Assembly (NCBI GenBank): GCA_000727475.1
Contig: KL647294.1
Span: 515,758-579,757 of the forward strand
Length of the DNA stretch: 64,000 nucleotides
Source: Sarcocystis neurona
Lineage: Eukaryota > Apicomplexa > Conoidasida > Eucoccidiorida > Sarcocystidae
Direction of reading: 5' to 3'
The notes under the pieces were generated by a model that worked only from the letters and a program-made list of their open reading frames with translations, did not search any database and had not been told where the DNA came from. A program made the position numbers and the translations under genes. Below, piece by piece: positions 29,225-50,700 of this stretch (the first letter of the stretch is position 1; each line of letters begins with the position of its first letter).

Positions 29225-32200
29225 GATCTATATATACACACACGCGCGTCGGGTAGTGAGCTCTTCGTTGTTGCTCAAGCGTGCACGCGAGTTTCTTCTT
29301 ACCCGTGGATGCGGCTCAGAATATAATCCAGCGTTACACAGGCAGTTCACTCTACATACCTCCGTGTGACGTGTATTAACGCCCAAGGCCTCTGTAGAGA
29401 ACGGGTACTGGAGAGCAGTTTAATATGGGGAGGTGATAATGCCTGGGCAGGATGGGAGAGCGGTGTCTACGACGCGCATGCTGGTGTGAATTCGGTGGTT
29501 GCAACCAACCTTTGCTAAACACGTGCAATTTCAAAAATCGACGCACAATTCCACGCCCAGCAAACCGTGGGAATCGTGGACCACAAGAAGTGTAGAATGG
29601 AAAAGAAGGCATACCGCAGTAAAGGCTACTGTGTGACAATCCCTTTAGTTAAACCAAAGACGTGCGCTATGGTGGCCACATGCCACTGCCGCGGTGAGTT
29701 TGATTCATTATGTCTCTCCAGAAGGGGAAATGTATCTAAGTGAACCGTGGGCCGCTCCTGTAGTAGGCAGCAGAAGCTGGTCGGCGCGAAGCGCTGGGTA
29801 CCGCGAAGCCACGGCCCGCATGTTCAATATACGTGAGGAGACAAACATTTCTACTACAAACATAGAACGTTCGAACTATGTCTACGAGCACAAAATGGGA
29901 ATGAGTGTGATGGACACGCGGATAATATTCGACTGCTTACACACTCGCAATGGTGGCCTTCCTGCTCGATAACCGAAACTCTCGTGATCCTGACACTCAA
30001 GTCATAATGTGTACGCCCATTTGAACTGATAGGGGATATATGGAGACCATAATGCGTGAGCATTTCGCGTACGGTTAGCCCCTGCAGAGACAGCGGCAGC
30101 ACCGCAAGCAACGCGTTCGGGTAAATCGTTCGTGTGAGTGGTCAGAGATGATGCGTCGAGCACACGGTAAGTCGAGTGTTAGTTGACAATGCAAGCCTCC
30201 CCGGTTGGTGAAGCACCACGAAAGCCGCAGTAGCTACGTGCCGCACCTTCCGTGCAGCTAGGCTCGGAAGGTAGAAAAATGTTGTTTCGCTCGCGGCGCT
30301 TGCAGAGTTTTAATTTTTCCGATTGCTGCAGCGAGTCAAGTGACTGCCGCTCACACACTACCCGGAGGAACCTTCCAGGCGCCAGCGCCCATGTAGTTGT
30401 CTTGGAAAACATGGCCACCAACCAGCAGCACGACTGCCAAGTGCTACAAAGTTGCGTTTCTTCAGTCGCATTCGACGAAGACACCACTGCGTGTTTCCTT
30501 TCACACCCTTGCTTGGGTTCGCACGTGTAAAGGTTCTACAAAAGCAGGTATCCCCCTGCACACTGCTGCAGGGCTCGGGGTCTTTCTCCCTTCTGAGAGG
30601 AATAGACCGAATGTAGTTGTGGCTCAGATTCGACGCCCTTGGCACGGTGGACGCCGCGAGTTGGCGCGAAATGTCGAAGTCCTAACGTTCACGGAATTCG
30701 ATTCATCCCATGTTCACGAACCGCCACAACCTCAGGCGGTGGCATTACTAGGAGGATCTGCAAGACCCGCTTCCGCAGTAGTTTCGCGGTGTGCTGTGCC
30801 GACGTGGACATCACGAAACTGAAAAGACAGCCACAAACGTTGTTGTTGCTTGTGTTTTAGGGAAGGGGGGCAAGTCGAACATCGCGAAGAAGTTCACTCG
30901 GCGGCTGTCCACATCGAAACACACACCCCTTGTGAAAAGGGCGTGTAACACTGAGAGACTGGTTTGGTTTTTGTTTATGCTGTTAAGCTGCTGGAGACGA
31001 TTATCAAGAACGAAGGCCAGGATGCGGAAGAGATCTTGCAGGTTGCTCCACAGCAAAATTAACGGCACAGGGTTCCACAGTGACTTTCTGCTTCATAAAC
31101 AACTGGGAAACTGGGACGGATGCAAAAATGCGTGTTCACACGTGTCAACGTGAGGGAACTACGCGCAGACTCACAATAGTGCAGTGGTGTGTGAGTCGAT
31201 ATATAACCGCTTGCCTTTCGCGCCTACACACAGATGTATACATGTGGAATCAAGTGCTGCCTGTGCAGAGCCAAAGTGAATTTTACACGCGAGAGCCTAC
31301 CAGCTGCAGGCAGGAGCCTGTGATAAAGGCGCATCTGCCACCGTGAGGCTGGAAGTGCCTGCAACACCTCGCTCCACAGAACAACAAATGCGGTGCAAAA
31401 GCTGACTTACTTCGAGTCATCTATTACGCCTGCTTTTCCGTTTCAATGGTCACGTCGTGCGCGATCTGTGCATCCCCGGTCCTCCCGAAATATGCCGGCT
31501 GTGCACGTCCTCGGCGTGCCCTTTCTGTTTATGGGGAAATCTGAACGAAATTGGATACCTGCCTAATTCGATTCTGCAGACACCCATCACCTTCCTTGTC
31601 TAAAACTCTGTAAATGGCAGTTCTGTATTGTCAGTGAAACGAAAACTGAGGGGACCGCTTGCCTGTGAAGTTTAAACCGTCTTGTAGAGCAGCTCATCCG
31701 CCATAGTAAAAGAAGCAAAGTAAGACGCAATATACATTGAAGAACGGCACCTTCTTCGGTAAATGAGCTTGCCTCAACATGCTCTCATACAGCGGCCAGA
31801 GATATTGCTAGCAGCAGTATTCTCGACGAACTTCAACTAGCACCGCTGGCGGCGACAGTGTTCCACCGTTAATGACGACTTGTGTGTTAATGCCTCTCCT
31901 GAAAACCCGTTTCAATTGAACGCATTCACGCAGGTGGAGCTTCTGTAGGGGTGGCGTACGAACATTTCTGCACTCTATTCTCCTCGCGTAGGATGGCCTC
32001 AGTTTCAAATAGCGCAGGTAGCACACTCGCTACGCTTGTTCCGGCAGACGACCAGATACGTTCCGGCAGGCCACTGGCGGTCGAAGTGGTGAAAGGAGGC
32101 ATAAACAGCCTGCTTCGAGTTCTGGAAGAGGTTTCTGGCAAGTAGGAAGCAGACAAGAGCCGTCCAAACAAGAGCCGTTCCCCTTCAAACTCAGAACAGA

Positions 32201-35200
32201 CGTTCATCTGGTCTGCGTTGTCCCGGACCATTTTGTCCTTTTCAGGTAATTCCAACATTTATAGCGACTTCGGCACCATACGCATCGTTTTGGAGGTGGC
32301 TTTCGACCACACTGGGGAGATCTGAGAGACCTGCTAAACAGTTACACTGCGCCCCGTAGACGGTTATTTGCACCAGCGTCCGCTTATCCGCTTCAGAGCC
32401 TGCAGGGCACTACAAGGCGACACGCCGCGCCTGTTCATTCCTTTACACGGAAACACGCAGGCACAGGCCTGACGGAAGGCTGTACCAGTTCGTCGCAAAA
32501 GGAAAGTGCCCTGCTAAAACACGCACTGTGTATCCCTTTGTTTGCGAAGCGCACGGAAGGCAGATGAGGGTGCAACCAGAGTCACACTTCCTCGCCGGCT
32601 GTCCTCACGCTGCTCAGCAATTACAGTTCACATACCACGTAGAAGATCCATAGAGCCCATCGCTTTGCCTCCCTGTCTCCATCGGTTTTACCCCCTTCAC
32701 AGTACCGCATGTTGTAGTGTGCTCGTGAAATTCTACCCGTGAGTTCACCCCTCTAAAAACACCTTGAATAATGCTTCTTATCTACCAAAATGGGTGCGAC
32801 CTAAATTGTTGGTTTGTGCTTGTCGGAACTATGTTCCTATTCCTCATGCAAACTAACGATTTGTTCACTTATATTACAGTGCAGCTAAACACTGAGGTTT
32901 CCATGAAAGACAAACGTATGCAGTGACCGAGCGACTTGCACGAATAACAAAGGCAGGGCTTGTGTGAGCGACACAGTTGTGATGGAATACGTCTTCGGAG
33001 CGGCTTACATCTGACCCTGCTACTTATCCATTCCCACTAGCCACGCATATCCCCAACGAGACCGCCACTACAGTTCAAACGCACCCTTGTACAGCTGTGC
33101 CTTTGTACGTCCACAAACACGTATATACATGCTGATAACTACGGCACCATGCAAACGTAAACTGATCCGACAAAGGCTGCGGTCCTCTGCACGATTGCAG
33201 TCCTTCACACGACTGCAAAGCACGTCTCGTGGAGCATGCCATTGCGCCGCCCCACATCTCTATGAACAGCAAATGTCCGACTTCGGAAAAGTAAAAATAT
33301 ATTCAGCAAGTCCCTGTGACCACATTTGTATGTTTATTCCGATGAGGGCTACAATACAAGTGTTTCCACGCCACCACTTCTCAACGCAGATGCTTTTCAA
33401 CACCCCACCCAACTCGGCTGTGAGCGGTGGACTTTCTGGGTGAGACGCAGTCCAGACACTCTCTTCCGCTTACAAGTGGCATTAGTCCGCCCGCCTGTAT
33501 TCAGGATCGTGCGTTGCATGTGGAGAGTACCTGTATATCTGTGTGATTGCTCGTACAAGAGTGTGCTCACTCTGAGTTCACTTCCCTTTTGTCACATAAT
33601 TGCACGTGCATGTACATGCATCCACTACTGCATGAACAGATGCTTTGTTTCTGTGAGTCGACGACGTGTACTCGGTGAAACTGTTCGTTCTTCGCAAACG
33701 GCGTCACCACCATTCTTTTGACAAGGAATCCACTGCGCGTCCTCGTACTATCTACAGCCGTGCATCTACATGTACATGCACATACACGTAGCCCAGCCAG
33801 GGTTAACATACCGGGATCGGGGGGTAGATGGCTGGCGGTCAACAGCTCTCCACTGGCTCTCTCTCGTCAGGACACGCCCTGCAGACGCACTGGCGGGGAC
33901 CACTTCTTCAGAGTGAAGGGGAAGTCAGTCAGGCAAGGCGTATTCATCTGCGTGACTAAAATGGCTAGGTCTTCATCCCTTACTTATAATGGCGAGGAAG
34001 CAATTCGCGAATGGACTGGATTATCTGCCGAAAGCGGGAGAGCACGGGTCGGTGTTATAAAGTCTGTACTATCGCGTGCTCAGTTCACGAGCACACTCGC
34101 AGAACTATACACATACTAATAAGAATCTCAGCTCCCAAGCTTTCATCCGGAGACATTTCGGTGTTCAATTGAACCAACAGTGCACGTGCTGCGTAAAGCT
34201 TACGCAAATCGCCACGATCACCTGTTTACTAAGACGCTTTTGAAGCACCGGGCGCAAAGCCTTGGAACTCTTTTTGCAGAAGCTTTCCAGGTGAATTACT
34301 GTGCTTCCACATCACCGTAAGAGATGTGCTCTCGATTAGCGATTCTGCATATTGGGTAGTAGTACTCTATTTCACACAGACCATTTCCTTTCATCCGTAA
34401 CTTCAAATGCTCTAGGGGATTCCTATAGTTGCACACGGGCTAAGACCTGTACGTGTGTATGCACGCCCTGAGAATGTATGCTTGTCGTTGCTGTTTCACT
34501 CGGGGACACAAGCTGCACGAACACATCATCTGTGAATTTCATCACCATGTGAAGGAGAACTCCGTGAGTATGATTGACTGTATACATATGTTTACGTGTA
34601 TATACCATTCTGCATATATGCAGTTCAGACCGTCTCTACAAGAAAAGACTGCAACGCATACGGTTGCATTCTCTAGTAACAGCTGGGCCGTTCTTGTATG
34701 AGGTCCTTTTGGATGCACGCAACGCTGGAGGGCAAAGTATGCGTAAGACTGCTCGTATTACGCATTCTCACTCAACAGAGAAAAGGGCAAGCCTCTTCCT
34801 TTCCGGCTCTCCTGACCTCTGAAGACGTGCATCTCTGTGGATGCTTGAAAACACTTCGCTGCGAACAAGGGTTACGAGTATAAGTCTGTAACTTCAGGCG
34901 CGTCCGCGGGTGACACGTGTCGACCCCGTGCACGCAGACAGTGACAGGAAGCAACCACGGATGCCACCTGGGCTACTAAGAGACAGACGTCCGGCGTGTT
35001 CAGACGTTCCTCGCTTTTGCGAAACAGACGAATTTGGATGCAAGCAGGCGTTCGCTTTGTTTCAGGCACACTATTCGAGATGCTGTGCAATGTCCTCCAA
35101 GTGCTGAAGGATGTGAAATCCTTCCTCATGAGAAAACACGTATGGAACTAGAGGTCTCTTTCACATGTTTCACACGACGAAACGCCAGCATAATGAGCGC

Positions 35201-35692
35201 GTCAACAGCACCAGCAGGAAGGAACACGTATGAGCAAAGCGTTTCTGTTCCAGTACACTGACAGCTCTAAGTTCGTCTGGAAATTCTCCACAGCCACACT
35301 GAAGGAAGGTGACAACTGCCTGCTGCACACAAACATGGAAAAGGTCGTGCGCCCTCCAGCACCGATCGCATCTGAAGCGCTGCTACCGATGGACAGCCAG
35401 GGCGGCAAGGATGGGTAGGGTACCAAATTGTGCGCCTTGATGACAAGAACCTCCTATACCCGCATGTGTATTCTGTGCGTATCCATACCTGAACGGTATT
35501 GTCAACAAAGATCGCATGGCTTTGGCGCGTCCGTCCGCGACGTGGGGCATCTGCATCGTGACCCGGGACGTGTGCAGTGCCTGTAAATACACAACAGATA
35601 CGCACACCTTCAGAACTGGCTTCCACACTTCTTTCTGAACCCACTGTTGTAGCTGTGAACGGTTCTCGTCGCACGCTGCCGTCAGTTTGCAG

Positions 35693-35733
35693 CTACAACG
35701 ACAAATTTTCGCAAACGAAGAGACAAGTTTGAG
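35693..35733 (+). CDS. Tentative upstream exon of the CFAP100 homologue
   Basis: Between TTTGCAG and GAG|GTGTTT lies a 41-base segment that reads LQRQIFANEETSL and ends in phase 2, as needed by the next exon at 36159. It resembles the L-R-R-Q-L-Q-L-E-D stretch upstream of the coiled coil in animal CFAP100. The match is short, so this is only a suggestion. Confidence 0.25.
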
Positions 35734-36158
35734 GTGTTTGGTGTGCGGCAACCTTTTTGAAAGTCATTTTTTGCCTATAAAGGGCTGCTTGGACTCCCTG
35801 GGAAGGCGACCGGTCGGTCAGTAGCTCTGGCTTGCTTTCGGTATTTTGCAGGGAAAAGCCGGTGAATTAACCGGAGCAGGATTCCTTGGGCACTCTACTC
35901 ACTACCGTTCCATGCGCATGAAGTTAACACAGCAAAATGCGTGGCCTCTGTGCGTGCTTCTTAAGGGAGTTGGCCAACGTGGTAACAGGAGGGCTATTTT
36001 GTGAAATGGGAACGTGCTAACTACTGTTCCGTGCAGTACGCTTTGGGTGTGACTTTTTCGTAGTGGGGCGTGACTGATCGTCTATCCGGCAAACACATCA
36101 GTTCCCGAAACATCTGCGTGTTCTAAATCTCCAATTTTTCGCAAAAATGCTACTGCAG

Positions 36159-43850
<7,692 letters not shown>

Positions 43851-46800
43851 ATGACCACGTACGTCCAGAGTGCCTTCAGCAGGATAATATGAGACCCGTG
43901 TATTCGAACCGTTCTGGGTGTGTCCCCAAAGGTGTGGGCAAAGAAGGAACTTACTACAGCACGTGTGCACCCCGTACCAGTTTTTGACGAATTCGATAAA
44001 CTCCCCAAGGGGGGGTATACGGAGCTGGAAGCGACATGAAACTGACTTTGCTTGAAACAAAAAGAATCTGAAGACCTATGCGTGCAAAGGGGTAATCACG
44101 CAAATGTACGGCGGCAGCTTATACCTCGTTGCTCATTGCACGTAACGAGAAAGCGATGGATGGTCAACCAACGGAGAGTCAGCAGGGGGAAAACATCCGT
44201 AGGTGCCAACACGCATGTGGGCACACTGCGGCCTGCCATGTGAACTACACCGGTGACCGAAGCTTGAGGGACGCGAATGCACCGGATCCTCACGTTGTCT
44301 TATTCTCCCACAACGACAGCGAAGAAAATGGAAAGAAAAAACACACAAACTCACAGAGGAGGTCCTGTATGCCTTCACGGCAAACTGCGGCTTCGAACAA
44401 GTGAAATTTTTGCAAGATACTCAGTCAATTTAGCTGCGCATCGCTTGCCCAGAATCGAGACTTATTGAGCGGCCTGTTTAGAGGGCATCTGCTACAATAA
44501 AGCCAGGATTTCGTGTTGTACTGTGTAAACAGTGCAATTTCGATGGAAGAAAACATCTGAACACATTCCTCCGCGAGCCAACACATGTGACAGCACAAAC
44601 AGGATGTATATGGGCAGGAAGGACGGTGGGCAACTGCTTTTCTGTTGTAGCACGTCCTAGATTAGAAATACAGACGACAATCGTATACTTTCGCAGGCGA
44701 GCATATCGCGTACAATTCGTGGCACACCCCCAATGAACTGCTGAGTAAAACTACTGTTCTGTGCCTCAGGCGATCCGTGAGTTATAATCATAGTTATTGT
44801 TATATATTCAATGCCCCCAAAGTGCGTGAGGTGTACGCAGACCCGTGGCAATGCAGCATTACACGCCCGCACATCAATGCCTACTTATATTCCTTTCTCA
44901 CACGCGTAGAAGACATGTAGTCGCACGAGCATACATACACGTACACAGGTGTACATAGCCTGTTTAGATACGCATGCGCTGACGCGTGGCTGTGTATAGA
45001 TACGGAGGCGTTGGCGTGTCTTAGTCTGTAGATACAGGTGCGTTGACAGGTACCTGTGTGTACACATACCGCTACACGTGTGCACATTTGTATAGAATTA
45101 GGTGCGGTGGCACGTAACCATACCTACACAGTGCCACATGTAGGCGACAACTTCTTGCGTATATGTGTAATTAGTGCCAAAAGTATCATACGTCTTAATA
45201 CACATATATACGTATATGTATACGCATGTATGCATACGTGCGTATACTACACTCAAACATTTGGATAGAATGCTACACGTGCACATCCTCAGAAGAAACG
45301 GTGGACTCTCGTTTTATGATAAATCTAATGAACCACCATAGTCGATTGTAGCGGCCTCGCGCAGAAGTGGAACAGGCCCACAGATGCTGATGTTTTCACC
45401 GTGGGAGGAACTTTCTGCCGGATGATGCCGAAGATCACCCCTACCGGTGGACTTTCTCTCATAGACGATGGGGAAAGGTTCACATGACTTGACCACTGAA
45501 AGGTCTTCTATGAGAGAATCTTAAACGAGTCGATGACATAACTCGTTCCCGCGCGATACGCACAATGACTTCGGAATGTGATGCAGAGCAGACGAGCTGC
45601 AGGTTAGAGGCTGGCATCTGGGGAACCTCGTGAGTGTGAGCGAATGCCGGGTGAGCGTATTCCGAAAAAATCCTGCACGCCTCCAGCTGCATTGAGGAGT
45701 GGCTTCAATGGGGATTTGTACAGCCACTGCCCTTGGGTGCACTGCAGTGCGCTGCAACGTATATGACTTTCAAAGAGACGTTCCAATACGTTCGTGACCC
45801 TCATCACGACAGGGCCACGCACCTCCTTACAATAGCCTTGATATCCTGAAGCAGCTTGATAAATTCATAAATCCTTAGTAATTGTACCAGTATCTACGTG
45901 TGTATAGCTATATACATACATATATATGTGTATATATATATATATGTATATGTGGACTTTGTGTCTGAATCTTTCGTCCCATAGAGCCTCGTACACCACG
46001 CCCTGTAATGCTGCGTCTGGTTCCATATCCAGGAGCCGGGTATGCAAGGAAGAACACATGTGTTCTTCGGTTACAGGTAACTGGCGGGGATGTCTCTACT
46101 GGACACATTTTTGCGAGTCTTCCACGTTGTTTGAAGCACACGCAGTCAAATATACCTTGCGCCTTTTGCAAGTCAACCAACATGAGAATATTCAGCGTCT
46201 GTCGCGACATTTTCAATATACTATCAAAATTGTAGATCTTCTGGCTGCTCGATTGATTCCTTTTGAAGATGTGTTATTGCTGAGCATAACTCAGCCCTTC
46301 CCTGAAGTATGCACTAAATGGGCTGAAAAGGTTTTAGTGCTCAGTCTCTCAAACGTTGGTGCGCGTGCACTGTTTTTGTTGAGCAAACGAATAAAAAGGA
46401 CTTGCGACACATAGGCGACTCTGGGTCCGGACAGACCGCAAGTAGAAGAAGCGCCTCTGTGTGGGGTCAGCCGTGTGCAAAAAAAGGTGGGCGTGTAGTC
46501 CACAAAAGTGGCCGGCCAGAATGAGTCAGAAGACGTTTTCTGTCTTACTATGCCTTTGTATAAGATGCCCTCACGCCATTCTTCCGTCTGCTTCGCTCTC
46601 CTGTTAATTCCGGTCCGCATAGTCTGTAAGGTGCACTTACGTAGGTAGCTTGTTGACCTACCTGCAGACCTTTCACACGTGACCCGGCTTCATGAAAATG
46701 GGAATTCCGCAATCGGAAGCGGGGAAACGTGTTGCAACATTCTTGGCAGCCTGCCGGTATCTGACCTTTCAGAGATGCGTCACTTTTGTCCCTAAGCGTA

Positions 46801-46886
46801 TTTCTGAGGAAGTCGGGAGCCTCCAACTAGAGTTTGAGGTGGCAAGCAGCATTAAATTTTGGGTGGCTCTAGTATTTCTCTGCGTG
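43851..46886. other. 3' flank of CFAP100; no recognised gene
   Basis: Repeat-poor sequence between two convergent genes. A degenerate GATACAGGTGCGTTGACAGG-like repeat runs from about 44960 to 45060, and TA tracts lie at 45190-45225 and 45912-45952. Open frames at 45926-46414 (plus) and 45956-46059 (minus) are unassigned. A possible 3' exon of the 46.9-47.7 kb gene may lie at 46690-46780. Confidence 0.5.
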
Positions 46887-47738
46887 TTACTTGAGAGGTC
46901 TTTTCTGTCGTGTGTGAGGTGAAAGCGGTGGGCCCTTTGGTTGCATCTCAGGATCCATCGGATACATATACGGCGGATGGGTGGAGAAGTCCGCTGATGT
47001 GCGTTCCTGTAGTTTCCAGTAGTCTTCACGAGAAATTCGTTCCACCTCGTCGTCGTCTCTGTCTTCGGCAGCCTGTTTTGACCCAGCTGTCATATGTGTT
47101 TCTGTACCACCCTCCCTTTTGCAGGAGCCGTTGCCGGTACCGCTGAAAGTACCGTGCACGACACGCTGCTGAGAAATGCTTTTTTCTTTGAAAACTCCCC
47201 CCTCAACTGCATCTCCTGGCGGAGCGCCATAAGCAGAAGAGGGACCTTGTTTCATTCGCGCTGGAGGGTCCGCAAAGCTCATACCTGTAGACGGTTGGCA
47301 AGGAGATTTTGCGGTGTAGCTGCTGTGATTCCCCTTCAGGTCACTGGGATAGTCACCCCTACAGGCTGCACCATCTTCTTGTTTCTTCTTTTTTCCAGAA
47401 CCCTCAGTGACCCCTTTACTTATGATCTTTTCTGCCGCCGCCACTTTCGTGGAAGAAAACCGCACCGCCCGCCTCCCCGTGACAGACTCTGACAAGGTGT
47501 ACTGTTCAGAGAACGAATTATCTGTTTGAGCAAGGCAAATAAAATTATCGGGTAGGATGGAAGCACCCAGAGGAAGAATGAGATGGTTATGAAGTTGAAA
47601 GTAGTGCAACCGCTGCTGTTGACTATTTCTGTGTAATCTCTGTACTACGGGTGATGTAAGGACGCGGGGAGACGTGGCCCTCCCCCAACGGCCTTGGAAC
47701 AACGCGTAAAGTACACGCGATAAAGTAAGATTCGCCAT
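46887..47738 (-). CDS. Unidentified protein with a mitochondrial-type N terminus (283 residues)
   Basis: An uninterrupted frame runs from ATG at 47738 (context CAAATGG) to TAA at 46887. It is longer than chance ORFs in this half of the window. The first 40 residues (MANLTLSRVLYALFQGRW...) are rich in Arg, Leu, Ser and Ala with no acidic residue, as in a mitochondrial presequence. The middle is hydrophilic and low in structure. The C terminus reads EDYWKLQERTS, PPYMYPMDPEMQPKGPP and RQKRPLK, and looks like the ordered part. I recognise no family. The stop overlaps a possible donor (CAA|GTAACA); splicing to an acceptor near 46771 would add about 30 residues and end elsewhere. Another in-frame ATG lies at 47801. 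It is convergent with CFAP100. Confidence 0.5.
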   Translation of the reverse strand: MANLTLSRVLYALFQGRWGRATSPRVLTSPVVQRLHRNSQQQRLHYFQLHNHLILPLGASILPDNFICLAQTDNSFSEQYTLSESVTGRRAVRFSSTKVAAAEKIISKGVTEGSGKKKKQEDGAACRGDYPSDLKGNHSSYTAKSPCQPSTGMSFADPPARMKQGPSSAYGAPPGDAVEGGVFKEKSISQQRVVHGTFSGTGNGSCKREGGTETHMTAGSKQAAEDRDDDEVERISREDYWKLQERTSADFSTHPPYMYPMDPEMQPKGPPLSPHTRQKRPLK

Positions 47739-50700
47739 TTGGGAAGTAAAAAAAGGTGTACTGGCGAAAGCCATCCACGCCCCGGGAGAGGGATGCGTCA
47801 CCCGTTACCCGAGCAAAAAAACCACATGGCGTGTAAAATCGCGTCGCTTCTGCACCCCCGTGGAAAGCGCTAGCTCCAACTGCATATGCACGACTTAGAG
47901 GTGTACCTGCGTGGCAAGACGCGAAATGTTCGCAGCGGAACCTTAAGGAGGATGAAAGAAGTCTACTCGACAGCTGACAGTGAGTCCTTCCCTGCATGGG
48001 ATATTGCCGTAAAGAAGTTGTTCGTCAGAAAACCGACAATCGTCTCGAGACAGCGTGAACGCGTACAGTGATAGATGAGGAAGCACACATGCTTGGCCGC
48101 TCCACCGCGTTCACTCGCATAGCCACACGTACGTTGTTACACACACATTAGTACTCCTGCAGATATAGCGGAAGTTGCGAAAATCTTATTAATGCGGCCA
48201 ATGCAACAGGCCTGCGCACGTACGCAGGAAGGCCGGATGCCCTCGGAACTCGGCGTGGGTAACAATAACAATCCAGTGTGGTAGTCCACGAACAGTGCGT
48301 TCGAGTGCAGGATAAAACCTGGCTGCTCCACGCCACAAGCCGTGTTGTATCACGTAGGAGAAGACATCTTGACTTTGACGCGAGTGTACAGCTCCGTCGG
48401 ATCAGACAGTGTGAGTGTATGCGAGCCTCGATAAAAGGAGAGAGAGGCTATAGCACGCACGCGATCTTCGGGTAGTCACTAAAAAGAAGAGAGCTGCTAT
48501 TATTCGAAGCAACTTTGAGTCGCGGCGTTGTCCCCACGGTTTTTTTACGTATGCAGCGAGTGTCTCTAGTTACGCGCTTTGGACGAATATGCCACAGCCA
48601 CTGATAGTCTTTTCGCATATACACATTCTAGACGCGTGCTCGAATTCGTCACCTGTTCGGTCCGTGGACGAATATGCCACAGCCACTGATAGTCTTTTCG
48701 CATATACACATTCTAGACGCGTGCTCGAATTCGTCACCTGTTCGGTCCGAGAAGTGTCGCGCAGGGAGTAACAGCACTCAGCGTGTTCTTGCAGTTATTA
48801 CGCGTAAACCGCCTCCGAGTAGACTGAGCCAGTGTTCAAACTGACTTGGATTTAAACCGTCGCTAAAAGCCCTTCACGGCGCGGGTCCGACAGTTTTCTA
48901 AACATTGCCATTGGCATTATCCACGTTACAACGCGTTGTACCAGTTGTTGGCTTCATGCTCCCTTGTTAATACAAAGTTCCTCGTGTCCACTTTGGAGGC
49001 GGCGGGGAGATGGACCCGAGTTCTCCGTTTATCCGTGAGCCACTTATACCAGGATGCCGCGACTGTAATACGACTCTTCTTCAATGTCAGTGCTTACTGC
49101 TACGTTTCACAGAGATAATTTCATGTAATAATACTGAGGTTCATGCTCAGCTGAGGTTGCACCCTCACGCGAAGAATGGCAAGCTTTGCTAATACGCCTT
49201 TTGCAAGGTTCGCAGCTTGCACGGCGGCCGGACAGCCCTGGTGCCTACGAAAAAAGAGCGTGGACCAGCTTCTGACATAGAAGTGCGGCGCAGATCCCCG
49301 TCAGACTTGCAACCGCAACCGCGCAGATGTATTCCACGAGGCCGACGTTCGTTGATGTAGCTGTAAAGAAAAATTCCTTCCGTTGAGCCGCTTCCTTCCT
49401 GTCTGTCTCTTTATCGTAAGCAGAGATACGGACAGTTCCTCCCGTTCAGGATCATCTTACCTGCCCAATCGCTTTATCGCCTACTAGTACCAGTAAGTTC
49501 ACTGTGTTCTGCCGTACTTGCACGCTCGTGAACACTTCAGCGCTGGTCCTGCAGGACAAGGGCAGTCTGCATTGTAGGTGCCAAAAGAGGGAAGAAGTGA
49601 TCTCGTGCTTGTGTAGCGTGGGGATGCATTCGGAGAATACCCGCCACATGGGGATATCATTGTTTGACTTCTTCTCGCAGCCGTCTTCTTTGTGTGATAT
49701 TTAACACGCACCATCTTTTACTATTACCCGCCTTCAAAGCAACAGAAATCTACATCCTAACCCAAGAGCTGTAAATCGCGCTTCAATGTAAAAGTAAAAA
49801 CAAGGGACGCAAGCGAATCGCCTTCACTAAGAAGGTGAGCTCTAAGTAGAGCTTTGTTCCGAAAGAATCGCTCACTTCCCCCGTGGCATGGTTTTCTGGC
49901 TTCTCAGACTCACCAGTTGGCGGTTGACCTGATGGGAGGAGCCACATGCAAAACTCGCACGATGGGGGTGTGAGTAAACATATTCCTTAGAAACCGCTGC
50001 GACTCGGCTGAGCATAATGGTTGGCAGACGACAGTGCAGAAATGTATCTACCAAATTTTATACGTGTGTAGTGTATGTACGTTTCCAGGACACATTAAAC
50101 ACGTATACGCAAGTTAAGCTTATGGCCGTTTATATGTCTGCATATATGACATCGCACGTGAAGGGTATGTTAAGCGACTACGTCAAGATTTACACGTGAT
50201 GTGTGCTCGGTGTATGTGTTGTGGACAGCACTTTCAAAACCGTGATTCTTCTAAGCGAACCCCTCGAGGCTTGTAAGTCACCAAAGCGTGCAGTCCTTGG
50301 TAAGGCATTACGTACTTGAGTGGGGTGATACTCTATGCACATGCTTATATACACGTATGTCTTGAGACGTGTATAGTTAAACTTACGTGTAAACAAATGC
50401 ATGTATCGTGAATATACTATAATGTACACACGTACATGTATCATAAACATGTACAGGTGTACTTGGGCTGAGGTACTCATGGTACTGGGTACTTGCACCG
50501 TGTCCAACTGTGCAGAGGACGGTGGCATCTAGCGAGCGCGTACCGCCAGTGTATTTTCACCCCCCCCCCCCAGCGCGTAACGCCAGTGTATTTTCACCTG
50601 AAATCTGTTTTACTTCCATTGCAATTTTTATTGGACGAAGTCGACGAAACCATCAGTATTGAAAAGCTCGCTGAATCTTTCGCTGGGTTGTCCACAAAAG

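Larger units (their letters stand above)
28001..36158. other. About 8 kb without a recognised gene
   Basis: Ordinary, repeat-poor sequence with one TA tract (29187-29220). Many open frames of 60-130 codons occur on both strands, as expected by chance for this composition; none has a recognisable family signature. Undetected short exons of CFAP100 are likely at the right end. Confidence 0.5.

Noticed and set aside
31926..32231. 101-codon minus-strand ORF with ACAAAATGG start context
   Set aside because: Good start context, but length is within chance and no family or splice partner is seen; mentioned as a point to test.
33961..34119. Plus-strand ORF with TAAAATGG context as first exon of CFAP100
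   Set aside because: Attractive position, but no similarity to CFAP100 N termini and no convincing donor in the right phase.
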